IMG/VR virus record: IMGVR_UViG_3300036852_000356
Coordinates: 1 to 48,600 of that record
Length of the DNA: 48,600 bases
Direction: 5' to 3' (one strand)
Origin: a virus
The notes beneath the pieces are model-generated. The model ran no database searches. It worked only from the letters and a program-made list of their open reading frames with translations, and was not told the origin of the DNA. The number at the start of each line of letters is the position of its first letter. Position 1 is the first letter of the stretch. The translations under genes were made by a program, and so were the position numbers. Shown here piece by piece: positions 13,807-22,102 of the stretch.

Positions 13807-14680
13807 CCTCGTCGGAAAGCTCAGGCGCATCCTCGTCCACCTCCCCGTGAATTGGCCGGCCGTGCTCATCCACGCCGACGACGTTCTCGGCCGCGGCGTC
13901 CATCGTGGTCGCCGCCATCGCCGCCGCCAGCTCGCGCTTCAGGGCGAAAATCCTGCGGAGGTCGGCGGGGGAGACCGGCTCGCCAGCGTCCAAGGCGAGC
14001 ACGCCGTACTCCTGGCCGCCGGCGGACACCCGCTCCACCCTGAGCTCCACGTAGGAGCGGATCAGCGGCCGGGAGTGGAACGCAGACTCGCTCAGGTAGG
14101 TCTCGAACGGCTTCAACGACGAGGGGGGCAGGAACAGCAGCGCGGGCAGGTCGTGGCCTTCCACCAGGACGCCGAGGAGCCGCTGCTCCTTGCACGCCTT
14201 GCCGGCGCCGGCGCCCGGCTGGTCCGACCACACCCCGTCGGATCCCCAGGCGTTCATGCGGCAGGTCGCGCACGCCGGCCCGGTGGAAAAGCCCAGCCCG
14301 AAACGGCCCAGGTCGACCTCGGCCACGGGCACCTGGCCGTCCTGGGAAGAGCAGACCGGCACCTTCCCGGCGTCCTCGCCCCTGGCCCACAGCGCCCGCC
14401 GCTTCTGGTGGTCCAAAATGACCACCTTGAACGTGCGGTAGGTCTGGCCGGCGAGCTCGATGCCGGGCCGGTCGCCCTGATGCTGGATGCGGGCGATCGG
14501 GAACCGGGTGACCGCCGCGGAGTCCTTCACCTGCTCCAACGCGATCAGCGTGGCCAGGTCGTCGTCGCCGAGCTCCTCGACGTTGCCGAGCAGCTCGGCG
14601 TACAGCTCGGCCCTGGCAGCCGCGGTCATGGCGCGCACCTCGACCGCGGCCCGCCGGCTCACCTCCAAGTCAGTGCCCAC
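13790..14680 (-). CDS. Phage Cys-rich recombination/ssDNA-associated protein, 296 aa
   Basis: The pattern VCSSQDGQVP, then CATCRMNAWGS, then GKACKEQRLLG, then FLPPSSLKPFETYL belongs to a phage family I recognise by pattern; four Cys probably bind one zinc. In other phages it commonly lies beside the GFGRF family, as here. A role coating or binding single-stranded DNA is inferred from that company. The chosen start is GTG 14680, behind AGGAAAGG at 14691-14698. The palindrome CGTGTACACG (14680-14689) fills the space between ribosome site and start codon. ATG 14734 is a weaker alternative. The C-terminal 60 residues are acidic. Confidence 0.7.
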   Translation of the reverse strand: MGTDLEVSRRAAVEVRAMTAAARAELYAELLGNVEELGDDDLATLIALEQVKDSAAVTRFPIARIQHQGDRPGIELAGQTYRTFKVVILDHQKRRALWARGEDAGKVPVCSSQDGQVPVAEVDLGRFGLGFSTGPACATCRMNAWGSDGVWSDQPGAGAGKACKEQRLLGVLVEGHDLPALLFLPPSSLKPFETYLSESAFHSRPLIRSYVELRVERVSAGGQEYGVLALDAGEPVSPADLRRIFALKRELAAAMAATTMDAAAENVVGVDEHGRPIHGEVDEDAPELSDEDAPVA

Positions 14681-14689
14681 GTGTACACG
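14680..14689. promoter_or_regulatory. CGTGTACACG palindrome between ribosome site and start codon
   Basis: It separates AGGAAAGG (leftward, 14698-14691) from GTG 14680 and overlaps the first base of that codon. It is the only copy between 10738 and 16768. Upstream, the small hairpin CCGGGT/ACCCGG (14743-14757) lies in the same leader. Confidence 0.55.
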
Positions 14690-14858
14690 TCCTTTCCTGT
14701 CAGTTTCCCCATCCGCCGCAATCTCCGCTTTCAACGGTGGGGCCGGGTGCGACCCGGAAGCAAGGCGACGTTGGCTGGTGCCCTTCCGCAGGGCAGGGTG
14801 GCCTTCCCCTAGAAGCGTTTGCAGCTCCCACCAGTCGGAGCCCCCACTCCTATAGGCA

Positions 14859-15368
14859 CTAGCCGGCGACCGTGAGCATGGCCGCGCGGAAGCGCAGCTC
14901 GTCCTGCTTGGCCCGGCAGAGGAACTCCATGGCCCGGACGGTCTCGGCGGCGCGGGCCTGCTCGAAGTCCAGGTGCTCCTCCTGGTCGTCGAGCGCGTCA
15001 GCGGCGGCCTTGGCGCGCTGGTAGCCTTCGTGGGTGGCCAGCCACCGCTCCACCTGCTGCTTGCGGGCGGCCTCGTTCTTCCCAGGCAGGTAGTCGAGCT
15101 GCTGCTCCATCTCGGCGAGGGCGTCGAGCTTGGCCAAGGTCACCGCGTTCTCAGCCTGCCGGATCTCTGCGGCCAGGAGCGCCTGGCGGCGGCGGGCGCT
15201 GAGCACCTCCTCGGCGGCCTGGGAGCGCCGCTCGAGGATGCCGACGAGGTCGTAGTCGGCCAGGATGTTGCCGGCCTCAGCAGCCGCGCGCTTCTGCAGC
15301 TCGTTGACCTCGTTGAGGTGGCGGGCGAGCTTGTGGGCCTGGTCGATCATCGCGGTCATGTCGCTCAT
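14859..15368 (-). CDS. Coiled-coil recombination-region protein, 169 aa
   Basis: ATG 15368 overlaps the regulator stop (ATGA). It is almost wholly helical with heptads. LPGKNEAARKQQVERWL near residues 93-109 is a motif I associate with phage proteins located next to the recombination/ssDNA genes. It begins MSDMTAMIDQAHKLARHLN. It probably forms a dimeric coiled coil and works with the Cys-rich and GFGRF proteins downstream. No enzymatic motif. Confidence 0.7.
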   Translation of the reverse strand: MSDMTAMIDQAHKLARHLNEVNELQKRAAAEAGNILADYDLVGILERRSQAAEEVLSARRRQALLAAEIRQAENAVTLAKLDALAEMEQQLDYLPGKNEAARKQQVERWLATHEGYQRAKAAADALDDQEEHLDFEQARAAETVRAMEFLCRAKQDELRFRAAMLTVAG

Positions 15369-15703
15369 GCGGGCTGGGCCTCCTCAGAGTCGGTGCCGGT
15401 GAGCTGGCGGTAGGTGGCGCGCACCCTGGCCGGGTCGTCGGCGTTGGGGGTGAGCGCCATGGCGAACTTGCTAGCGGTGCCAGGCAGGACGAAGGCGTAC
15501 TTGCCGCGCTCGTAGTCCGAGATGCGCTTGCGGTGCATGCCGACCAGGACGGAGAGCTCCCGCTGGGTGATACCGACCTCGCCGCGCTTGCCGGGGTAGT
15601 TGACCCGCAGGCGACGCAACGCCCGGTGGTTGAACGGAACGAGCCCGTCGTACCGGGCCCGCCCGATCCTGTCCTTTGACCGGCTGGGACCCTTCGGACT
15701 CAT
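15365..15703 (-). CDS. Xre-family HTH regulator (Cro-like candidate), 112 aa
   Basis: ITQRELSVLVGMHRKRISDYERGKY (about residues 44-68) is a clear Xre/Cro-CI helix-turn-helix, with the recognition helix in MHRKRISDYE. A basic N-terminal extension precedes it, and a short helical tail follows. ATG 15703 has GGAGGT upstream. It opens the leftward lytic operon and faces the gene at 15863 across a shared control region, the arrangement of a phage genetic switch, where it would play Cro or the immunity repressor. Confidence 0.82.
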   Translation of the reverse strand: MSPKGPSRSKDRIGRARYDGLVPFNHRALRRLRVNYPGKRGEVGITQRELSVLVGMHRKRISDYERGKYAFVLPGTASKFAMALTPNADDPARVRATYRQLTGTDSEEAQPA

Positions 15704-15862
15704 TGGCTACCTCCGCGGTTGTTGACGGTTCGGGTACCACTGGATTACCGTCGCCTCAGTGTGGACAGATCATTGACACGACGGTGACTGTAGCCAAGTG
15801 GTGACTTGCTTGTCAACAGCTGTTCACAAGCCGCCCGGGGGGGCCTGGGCCGGGAGGAGAAC
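15704..15862. promoter_or_regulatory. Divergent switch region
   Basis: Leftward promoter: TTGACA (15816-15811), 18 bp, TACAGT (15792-15787), start near 15780. Plus-strand TTGACA at 15774-15779 is followed by GTGACT 11 bp on. Further TGGTGACT at about 15799-15806 and GTGAACAGCTGTTGACA on the leftward strand form a dense cluster of TGAC half-sites, suitable for operator binding. No GTGTACAC occurs here, so the switch operators seem to differ from the dispersed palindrome. Confidence 0.6.
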
Positions 15863-16291
15863 GTGGCAAGGAAGAGGGTCCGCTACGACCAGCAGTCCAA
15901 GGTCGTGGAGCGCATCAAGCACCAGATGACCGTGCTGGACTGGAACGCCTACCGGCTCGCCGCGGAGCTCGCCAAGCTCGGCGGGCCGACGACCGCGCAA
16001 GGGGTCTATCGGTGGTTGCACCTTGAGCGATTCCCCGACGCGGAGACGCTGCGCCTGGTCGAGCAGGCGCTCAGCCTCATGCCGGGGGAGCTGCTCGGCC
16101 CGGCCGGCTACATCTTCATGCCTGACACCGGGGGGCTGCCGCCGTTCGCCGCAGTCGTCCTCAAGGACCCGAAGCTCGACCCGGACGAGGCGCGGCTCCT
16201 GATCGACATGTACGAGCGCCTGACCGCGGGCAAGGACGGCCAGGAACAGCTACCTGGTGACAAACAGACCTCGCAGGACCGCAGGTCATAA
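15863..16291 (+). CDS. HTH regulator / candidate immunity repressor, 142 aa
   Basis: GTG 15863 sits behind GGGAGGAGAAC. Basic residues open the protein (MARKRVRYDQQSK), then LDWNAYRLAAELAKLG and TTAQGVYRWLHLERFP give a helix-turn-helix with the recognition helix around QGVYRWL. The C-terminal half (DEARLLIDMYERLTAG) would dimerise. It is divergent from the Xre regulator and directly upstream of the integrase, which suits a lysogeny-promoting repressor. Which of the two regulators keeps lysogeny is not decided by sequence. Confidence 0.72.
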   Translation: MARKRVRYDQQSKVVERIKHQMTVLDWNAYRLAAELAKLGGPTTAQGVYRWLHLERFPDAETLRLVEQALSLMPGELLGPAGYIFMPDTGGLPPFAAVVLKDPKLDPDEARLLIDMYERLTAGKDGQEQLPGDKQTSQDRRS

Positions 16292-16309
16292 GGCCATGAA
16301 CCAGATCAA

Positions 16310-16339
16310 TTGCTCGATTGTGTCGTCAGGTGGTACCTT
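16310..16339 (+). promoter_or_regulatory. Possible integrase promoter TTGCTC-N18-TACCTT
   Basis: TTGCTC at 16310-16315 and TACCTT at 16334-16339. It is followed at once by the dyad TCACCA-GA-TGGTGA (16345-16358) and another TCACCA at 16374, candidate operators at and after the transcription start. Confidence 0.4.
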
Positions 16340-16408
16340 GTCAGTCACCAGATGGTGATGAGTCCTGACCAGGTCACCATTGGACTACCCGCCACCTGGG
16401 AGGTGGGC

Positions 16409-17425
16409 ATGAGCGCTGAAGTAGTCCCTGCCGACAACGACGACGAACTCATCGACCGGTTCATCCGAGGCGAGCTGCGGGCACTCGGCCGCAAGCCTGG
16501 CACCGTCGAACACTACCGAAGAGACCTTACGAGGTTACGTAGGGAGCTCGGCCGGCCGCTCAGTACCGCCACCGACGCCGACCTGATCCGCCTGTTCCAG
16601 ATGTCCGGGTGGGCGCACGGGCTGACGCCGTACATCCGCAAGCTCACCTGGGGCCGCCTGGCCACCTTCTACGAGTGGCTCGAGGACGAGGAGGAGATCG
16701 GCCGGGCGCCGACGGGGAAGCTGCGCCGCAAGCTCAAGCGGATGACCCCACCCGCCCGCCAGCTCCCCGTGTACACGACCGTCCCGCAGTTCGAGGCGAT
16801 GGTGGCCGCGACCCGTGGCACCCTGCACGGCGTCCGCGACGAGGCGATCATGCGGGTCATGTTCCAGGCCGGCGGCCGGCTCACCGAGACCCTCTCCCTG
16901 CATCTGGACGGCGTCGACCTGGCCGAGCGGATGATCCACTACCGGCGGCAGACCAAGGGCGGCAAACACCGGTCGGTGCCGATGATCCCCGACCTGCGCG
17001 GCGCGCTCGAAGCGTGGCTGCGGGTCCGCGACGACCAGACCGAGGCGCTGTTCACCGCTGGCATGCGCGGCGGGTTCGCCCATCCGCGCTCCTGGCAGGA
17101 GCTCCTCCACCGCCGTGCCTGCGAGGCCCGCGACCCGGAGGACCCTTCCCGGCCGCTGCAGCGGTGGATCTGCGCCGCCCACGACAACGCCTGCTCCCAC
17201 CCGACCTGCCGGCTGGGAAGCTACCTGATTCACCCGCACGCGTTCCGGCACGGCTACGCCGTCGAAATGCTCCGCTCCAAGGCCTGCACGGTCGAGGAGC
17301 TCCGCGATTTGATGGGACACGCCTCGATTGCCACAACCAACATTTACGTGCATATTGTCGGGTCGCAGGCGAGCGCGGAGCGGATCCGCCGCCGGTTCGG
17401 CAAGCGTGAGCGGGGCCGCCAATAA
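16409..17425 (+). CDS. int: Tyrosine recombinase / phage integrase, 338 aa
   Basis: ATG 16409 follows CCACCTGGGAGGTGGGC, the start cassette. Residues about 10-100 form the SAM-like core-binding domain. The catalytic domain has Arg157 (AGGRLTETLSL), Lys186, His277-x-x-Arg280 (HAFRHG), His304 (LMGHAS) and the nucleophile Tyr313 (NIYVHI), a complete active-site set. It recombines attP and attB to make the prophage. An insert with CAAHDNACSHPTC at residues 255-267, just before the HxxR box, could bind zinc and is unusual. GTGTACAC lies at 16769-16776 (PVYTT). No attP core is identifiable. Confidence 0.93.
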   Translation: MSAEVVPADNDDELIDRFIRGELRALGRKPGTVEHYRRDLTRLRRELGRPLSTATDADLIRLFQMSGWAHGLTPYIRKLTWGRLATFYEWLEDEEEIGRAPTGKLRRKLKRMTPPARQLPVYTTVPQFEAMVAATRGTLHGVRDEAIMRVMFQAGGRLTETLSLHLDGVDLAERMIHYRRQTKGGKHRSVPMIPDLRGALEAWLRVRDDQTEALFTAGMRGGFAHPRSWQELLHRRACEARDPEDPSRPLQRWICAAHDNACSHPTCRLGSYLIHPHAFRHGYAVEMLRSKACTVEELRDLMGHASIATTNIYVHIVGSQASAERIRRRFGKRERGRQ

Positions 17426-17442
17426 CGCCCCGGGAGGGCGCG

Positions 17443-17715
17443 ATGGAGCACAGAGCATTCCCGACGGTCCCGGACCGTTCGTATCCTTGGAAACTGGCCG
17501 CGGTCCTGCTGGCCATCCTGGCCGCCTACTGGTGGTGGGCGGCGGTCCACCCGCAACCACGGGTGGAGTATGTCGTCCCCGGCTTCATCGCCGGCGTGCC
17601 GCCGTGCCCGTCCCAGGCCGAGGCGGTCGCCGCGGAGGCCAGGCTGCGCAGCATGAGCGGCCAGGCGCCGTTCTGGTACCAGGAGCTCGTCAAGGACTGC
17701 AAGGTCGCCTCGTAG
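17443..17715 (+). CDS. Membrane-anchored small protein, 90 aa
   Basis: ATG 17443 behind CGGGAGGGCGCG, 17 bp after the integrase stop, so probably co-transcribed with it. One membrane span at residues 17-35 (LAAVLLAILAAYWWWAAV) is followed by an extracytoplasmic domain with two Cys (PPCPSQ and DCK) that may form a disulfide. Expression with the integrase suggests a lysogenic-conversion or superinfection-exclusion protein; this is inference. Confidence 0.68.
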   Translation: MEHRAFPTVPDRSYPWKLAAVLLAILAAYWWWAAVHPQPRVEYVVPGFIAGVPPCPSQAEAVAAEARLRSMSGQAPFWYQELVKDCKVAS

Positions 17716-17782
17716 GCAGACGAGAGGACCCGCCAGGGGGAGCCGGAACACTAAGCCTGGGAAAGCTCAACAGCCGCGCGTC

Positions 17783-17805
17783 CCTGACGGGTCCTGCCTG
17801 TCAGG
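17783..17805. terminator. Small hairpin between convergent genes
   Basis: CCTGAC (17783-17788) pairs with GTCAGG (17800-17805) in the 95-bp gap between the rightward lysogeny genes and the leftward late genes. Its position suits a bidirectional terminator, but the stem is only 6 bp. Confidence 0.4.
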
Positions 17806-17810
17806 ATAGC

Positions 17811-18122
17811 TCAGGCCGCCTCGGCGCCGTCCCCGGGCAGCTCCCCGTCGTCCCACACCGGAACCAGCTTCACCGTGGGCGACAGCCTCGGGTCGTACAG
17901 GGACGTGGTCGTGTCCCGGGACCACAGCTGGGAGAGCACGGTGAACAGGACCGTGGAGATGCCGGCGACGAGCTCCGGCTCGACACCGCCGGGCAGGTTG
18001 ACGCCGGCGCGGGCCAGCAGCCACGAGACGACGAAGCCGACGCCGCCGACGAGGTAGCCGCGGACGACGCCGGGGTTGCGGCGCGCCCATTCTCTCAGCC
18101 GATCGAGCAGTGCTGTGTACAC
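17811..18122 (-). CDS. Holin-like membrane protein, 103 aa
   Basis: Two membrane segments, about residues 19-38 (VVRGYLVGGVGFVVSWLLA) and 49-66 (LVAGISTVLFTVLSQLW), follow a short basic N-terminus; the tail is acidic. Size, topology and position at the end of the late operon after the endolysin suit a phage holin. Its start codon is GTG 18122 in GTGTACAC (18115-18122), giving Met-Tyr-Thr, with AGGAGG correctly placed upstream. Confidence 0.65.
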   Translation of the reverse strand: MYTALLDRLREWARRNPGVVRGYLVGGVGFVVSWLLARAGVNLPGGVEPELVAGISTVLFTVLSQLWSRDTTTSLYDPRLSPTVKLVPVWDDGELPGDGAEAA

Positions 18123-18131
18123 GCTTGCCTC

Positions 18132-18455
18132 CTAGTGAGGGCGGAAGAAGACCAGGATGAGGGGGTAGAGGGGGACGACGAGGGCGACGACGATGCCGAT
18201 CATCCAGCGGCGACTGGTGGTCTGCTCAGCGGCGGCCCTCTCGTGGGCTTTCTCGTGGGCCTCGAAGTCGCGGCCGAGCTGGCCGAGCTGGCCGCGGAGC
18301 GCTTCCACGCCGCGGCTACCGTGCTCGTCGAGCTGGCCCACCCGGCGGTCCACTTGGGTGATGCGGCCGTCCAACCGGTCCACCTCCCGCCACAGGAAGA
18401 ACTCCGGGTGCCCGAGCGCCGGCCGGCCGACCGGCTCCGCTTGGTCGTTGCCCAT
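18132..18455 (-). CDS. Coiled-coil, C-terminally anchored lysis-associated protein, 107 aa
   Basis: ATG 18455 overlaps the endolysin stop (TGATG). Residues 20-75 form a coiled coil (REVDRLDGRITQVDRRV onward), and residues 83-103 one membrane span (RWMIGIVVALVVPLYPLIL) near the end. This layout resembles XhlA/hemolysin-type proteins that assist the holin. It lies between endolysin and holin genes. Confidence 0.65.
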   Translation of the reverse strand: MGNDQAEPVGRPALGHPEFFLWREVDRLDGRITQVDRRVGQLDEHGSRGVEALRGQLGQLGRDFEAHEKAHERAAAEQTTSRRWMIGIVVALVVPLYPLILVFFRPH

Positions 18456-19519
18456 CAGCCGGTCGGGGCGAGCGGATGGGTGCGCAACGCCTCGAGGACG
18501 GCGTTGGTGATCGGGGTCGCGTCGATCGAGACCGTCACACCGAGCTCCTTGAGCTCCGCAGCGATCATCTCGGCGAGCTGGGCCGGGCTGCCGAGCAGGT
18601 CGACGCCCTGGCGGATCCCTTCGAGTATGAGACCGTGGCGCTGCATCGTAGCCTCGACGCGGGCGAGCGCGGCCACGGTGCCGCGCTGCCGCGTGGCGAA
18701 GTCCTCCACGGTCCGCTCAAGCCCGGTGGTGCCCTGCACGGTCAAGTCCTGGCGAAGCCGCTTGAGCTCGTCGAGGACGGTCTGAGCGTCTGCCATGGTG
18801 AACTCCTCAGGTCGGGGCCACTGGCCGAAGTCGTCGGCCAGTGAACGGTCCAGGTCGACGGTGCCGCCGCACAGCGACAGGCCGTTGCGGTACTGCTGCA
18901 GCTTCGCCTTGGCGCTCCATCGGCCGCCCGACCAGGCGTAGGTCTGGTAGCCGAGCTCGCAGTGCGCGCCGACCTCCCGCTCGACCGCGGTGAAACCGCC
19001 GTAGATGCCGGTGCGGTCGCCGGCGGGGCGCAGCACCGCGGCGGCCGCGTCGAGGGCCGCGTCGAGGGCCGCCCACTGGCCGCTGGTCAGGCTGACCGGG
19101 GAACTCCCGCCGTGCGGCCAGCGCACGACGGCGTCGAACCGCTGGTCGGCTGCTACCAGCAGGTCGCCGATCGCATGGGCCTCGGCGACCTGGCGCTGCG
19201 CCGGCGTGAGCTGGTTCGGGTCCACGTCCAGGGCGAAGTAGTGACCGATGCCGGGTGGGGCACCGGCGGCGCGGGCCATCTCAAGCGACGCCTGGGCGAG
19301 CGCCCGGCCCGCAGGGGCGCCGCCGAGCATGTGCCCGGCGGACTCTTCAGCGACGACCGCGACCTGCAAGCCGGCGGCCAGGTAGGCGTCCGCCTTCGCC
19401 CTGGTGATGTTCTTCGCGCTCGGCCCGATCGACGTGTACATGATCACGAAGCGCTTGCCGGCGGCGTACAGGCAGTTGGGGCCGGGCGGGTCGAACGAGA
19501 AATCGACGCCTTCGCTCAT
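18455..19519 (-). CDS. Endolysin with DUF1906 glycoside-hydrolase-like domain, 354 aa
   Basis: The N-terminal 230 residues match the DUF1906/Rv2525c-like TIM-barrel family: GVDFSFDPPG opening, FVIMYTSIGP, ADAYLAAGLQVAVVAEE, and HYFALDVD with acidic residues at the likely active site. Such domains are widespread in actinophage lysins and are thought to act on the cell wall. The C-terminal part (about 240-354) is helical and may bind the wall or oligomerise. ATG 19519 follows GCCTGGGAGCGTCGG, a start-cassette copy. Holin-like genes follow, forming the lysis cassette. Confidence 0.8.
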   Translation of the reverse strand: MSEGVDFSFDPPGPNCLYAAGKRFVIMYTSIGPSAKNITRAKADAYLAAGLQVAVVAEESAGHMLGGAPAGRALAQASLEMARAAGAPPGIGHYFALDVDPNQLTPAQRQVAEAHAIGDLLVAADQRFDAVVRWPHGGSSPVSLTSGQWAALDAALDAAAAVLRPAGDRTGIYGGFTAVEREVGAHCELGYQTYAWSGGRWSAKAKLQQYRNGLSLCGGTVDLDRSLADDFGQWPRPEEFTMADAQTVLDELKRLRQDLTVQGTTGLERTVEDFATRQRGTVAALARVEATMQRHGLILEGIRQGVDLLGSPAQLAEMIAAELKELGVTVSIDATPITNAVLEALRTHPLAPTG

Positions 19520-19560
19520 CCGACGCTCCCAGGCAGCGCTGTCACCATCTGTCCACAGCA

Positions 19561-19568
19561 GTGTACAC
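19561..19568. promoter_or_regulatory. GTGTACAC palindrome in the lysis-cassette leader
   Basis: Exact core in the 60-bp gap between the 840-aa tail gene and the endolysin start. It could control lysis gene transcription separately. A near-match, GTGTACAT, lies inside the endolysin gene at 19434-19441. Confidence 0.5.
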
Positions 19569-19579
19569 AGGTGGGGACA

Positions 19580-22102
19580 TCAGAACTGACTCGGCGGGGG
19601 CGACCAGGCGGTGAGCAGCCTGGCCTGCTGCATCTGCCAGGCGTCCACCCCGAACGCCGCGGCCGAACCCGCGGTCTGCAGCACCTTCAAGGTCGGGTAC
19701 ACCGTGGCGGTCAGGCCGTCGAAGGTGATGTTCTCCACGGCGATCAGGAACCACTTGCCCGCGGTGCCGGCGCCGAAGGCGACCTGGGCGCCCGCGTTGG
19801 TCTGCACCACACTGTCGGCCGCGTTGAAGCCTTCCACGGTCGGCGTGAACGACATGTTGTCGGCTGAGGGGCGCACCAGCACCCCGAACGAGAACGGCAG
19901 GCCCTTGTAGCGGACCGGGTCGATGCCTTTCGTCGTGTGCGGGAAGGGCGCCCGGACGCCGTTGGAAAGCTGGGAGGGGGTGACGATCAGGTAGGAGGGC
20001 GCCGTCCAGCCGCCCGAGGTGCCGGTGGAGAACACGGTGGTGCCGCCAGCCACGATCGCCTCGAACACGCTGCCGGCGGCCAGGTTGACCGGCAGGCTGT
20101 ACAGGCTGGCGACGGCGAGCGGCCACAGGTTGATCCGGTCGGCTTCCACGTTGGTGAGCTCGAGCGCGAGCACCCCGCCGAAGCCGTCCGCCGGGTTGTT
20201 CAGGGCCTTGCGGACCACCTTGTTGACCTTCACCCAGTCAGCGTGGCCGGTGAAGCGGCTCATCGGCGCCTGGAACCACACCGGCCGGCCGGAGGTGCGC
20301 AGCGCGTCGAACCGGTCGGCGAGCTCGGCGAAGTACTCGGCGTTGGCCTCGGGGTGCTCGCGACCGTCGAGCCGCTGCATCCGCGGGTAGGCGTTCACCT
20401 TCAGCGAATGGGTGGTCCGGGGCAGCCGGGCCATCTGCGCGCTCACGCCGAGCTTGGTCACCTTCGGCGTGGTCGTGGTGGTGCCGTACAGGACGACGCG
20501 CAGGTGGACCTTGATCGAGGTGACGCCGAGCGGGAAGGAGGCGGCCTGCTGGCCGGGGGTGGACATCACCCCGGCCAGGCGCCAGTCCCCCACCTCGAAA
20601 TCGTCGTAGGTCGTGTACACCTCGATTTTCTGGCCGACGGCGAGCGGCCTGGTGGCCACCTCCACCTCAAGCCACGTTTTCGGCGCGTCCACGTTCAGGT
20701 CGATCGCGCTCGAGTCGAGGTTGCCGCTGGTCACGTAGTCGGTCGCCGACTCGGTGATCACCTTCACGGTGCCGGCCTGGTCGTGGAACCAGACCAGCCG
20801 GCCATTGAAGCCGGTGACCCCCAGGTAGTGATCGGTGTCGTTGGTCGGCGACTGCAGGTGGTGGGCGATGGAGCCTTCGACGATGTTGTAGGCGTCCAGC
20901 GGCCGGACCGCCCCGCCGGTGATCACGGAGCCGGCGAAGAACACGTGCTGGCCGTACACGAAGGTTTCGTAGCAGCCGGGGAAGGCGTAATCGTCGGGGT
21001 ATTCGAAGGCGAGCTGCAGGTTGGAGATCTCCGTGCCGGAGACCTGGGCGGTGTACAGGATCATCCGGGTGCTCGTCGAGGTGATGAACCGGACGGTGGC
21101 GATAAGCACAACCGACCCGCCGAACATCGGCGTGATCCACAGCACGTCCTCGCCCTTGTTGAACACGATCGCCCGGTACGGGGCGTTCACCCCGTCGTAG
21201 GCGTAGATCGCGCCAGGGCCGTTCTGGGTGGGGGTGGTGACGGCGGCCAGCAGCAGCGCGCCGGCCTCTTTGATGTCGGCGGTGTTGCAGCCGGGCGGCA
21301 GGCGCAGCTTCAGGATCGGCGCGACCGCGCCGGCGGTCCCCTCCGTCGGGATCTCGTACAGGGCGGGGCCGGTCGAGTCGTTGCCGTGGGCGAACAGGCG
21401 CTGCTTCGCCGCGCGGATGACGAGGAACTGGATGCCGGTCCCGGAGGTCCACTTCGTGACCGCGCCGGCCAGGTTGACCCGGTAGATCGAGTCGTCGGCG
21501 GCGATGTAGCAGTAGTCGTCCGGGGAGATGGTGAGGTCCCGGAACGCCGGCCCGGCCGCCAGCGTCTTGGAGGTGAAGGTGGTCAGGTCGTAGTGGGTGA
21601 CCGACTGGTTGCCGGGCGCTGCGTTGCGCTGGGAGATGAACCAGACGCCGTCGGAGGCCGCCTCGGAGGCGAGGCCGCCGCCGGTGTTGAACGTGCCCGG
21701 CGCGCTCGCCACGGCCTTGCGGACCAGCTTCAGCTCACCGGCGGTGCGGGTGTCGATGCCGTAGCCGTCCCGGAACGCGCTGCGCAGCGATACCTTGTCC
21801 ACGTCGAAGCGGCGCTGCCCGAAACCGCCGCGGAAGTCGCGCATCGACCGCCAGAACGTGCGCGCGTCCAGCTTGTTCTCGGCGATGTCGTCGGTCGTGG
21901 AGGTCTGCGGGATGCCGATGTCCTCCGCCTCGGCGGAGTAGCCGGCCGCGTCGCCGGCGCCCAAGGAGTTGAACAGCCCGGCCGAGCCGGTCCAGTCGAC
22001 GATCAGGGGCTCGCCGTCCAGGGCCGCGTCGAACTCCGTGCCGACCCTGCCCGGAGCGACGATGGTTGGCCGGGCGGTCTGGTTCGGCTGCCACCGTGGC
22101 AT
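19580..22102 (-). CDS. Large tail protein (tail nozzle or receptor-binding candidate), 840 aa
   Basis: ATG 22102 follows the upstream stop directly. It is a beta-rich protein with many repeated strands in residues 100-480 (ISPDDYCYIAADDSIYRV, FNGRLVWFHDQAG), suggesting a beta-propeller-like body, then jelly-roll-like segments and a C-terminal carbohydrate-binding-like part. Size and place, directly after the adaptor-like protein, match the nozzle of short-tailed phages (about 800 aa in T7). A minor tail or fibre protein is the alternative. GTGTACAC at 20613-20620 (EVYTT). Confidence 0.6.
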   Translation of the reverse strand: MPRWQPNQTARPTIVAPGRVGTEFDAALDGEPLIVDWTGSAGLFNSLGAGDAAGYSAEAEDIGIPQTSTTDDIAENKLDARTFWRSMRDFRGGFGQRRFDVDKVSLRSAFRDGYGIDTRTAGELKLVRKAVASAPGTFNTGGGLASEAASDGVWFISQRNAAPGNQSVTHYDLTTFTSKTLAAGPAFRDLTISPDDYCYIAADDSIYRVNLAGAVTKWTSGTGIQFLVIRAAKQRLFAHGNDSTGPALYEIPTEGTAGAVAPILKLRLPPGCNTADIKEAGALLLAAVTTPTQNGPGAIYAYDGVNAPYRAIVFNKGEDVLWITPMFGGSVVLIATVRFITSTSTRMILYTAQVSGTEISNLQLAFEYPDDYAFPGCYETFVYGQHVFFAGSVITGGAVRPLDAYNIVEGSIAHHLQSPTNDTDHYLGVTGFNGRLVWFHDQAGTVKVITESATDYVTSGNLDSSAIDLNVDAPKTWLEVEVATRPLAVGQKIEVYTTYDDFEVGDWRLAGVMSTPGQQAASFPLGVTSIKVHLRVVLYGTTTTTPKVTKLGVSAQMARLPRTTHSLKVNAYPRMQRLDGREHPEANAEYFAELADRFDALRTSGRPVWFQAPMSRFTGHADWVKVNKVVRKALNNPADGFGGVLALELTNVEADRINLWPLAVASLYSLPVNLAAGSVFEAIVAGGTTVFSTGTSGGWTAPSYLIVTPSQLSNGVRAPFPHTTKGIDPVRYKGLPFSFGVLVRPSADNMSFTPTVEGFNAADSVVQTNAGAQVAFGAGTAGKWFLIAVENITFDGLTATVYPTLKVLQTAGSAAAFGVDAWQMQQARLLTAWSPPPSQF

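Noticed and set aside
17328-18785. 485-codon plus-strand open frame after the integrase
   Set aside because: Overlaps the integrase end and the leftward lysis genes in the wrong phase; low-complexity, no start signal.
19434-19441. GTGTACAT as a further palindrome copy
   Set aside because: One mismatch in the core; near-matches (also 12402 GTGTACTC, 30830 and 35525 GTGTACCC) are not counted among the 29.
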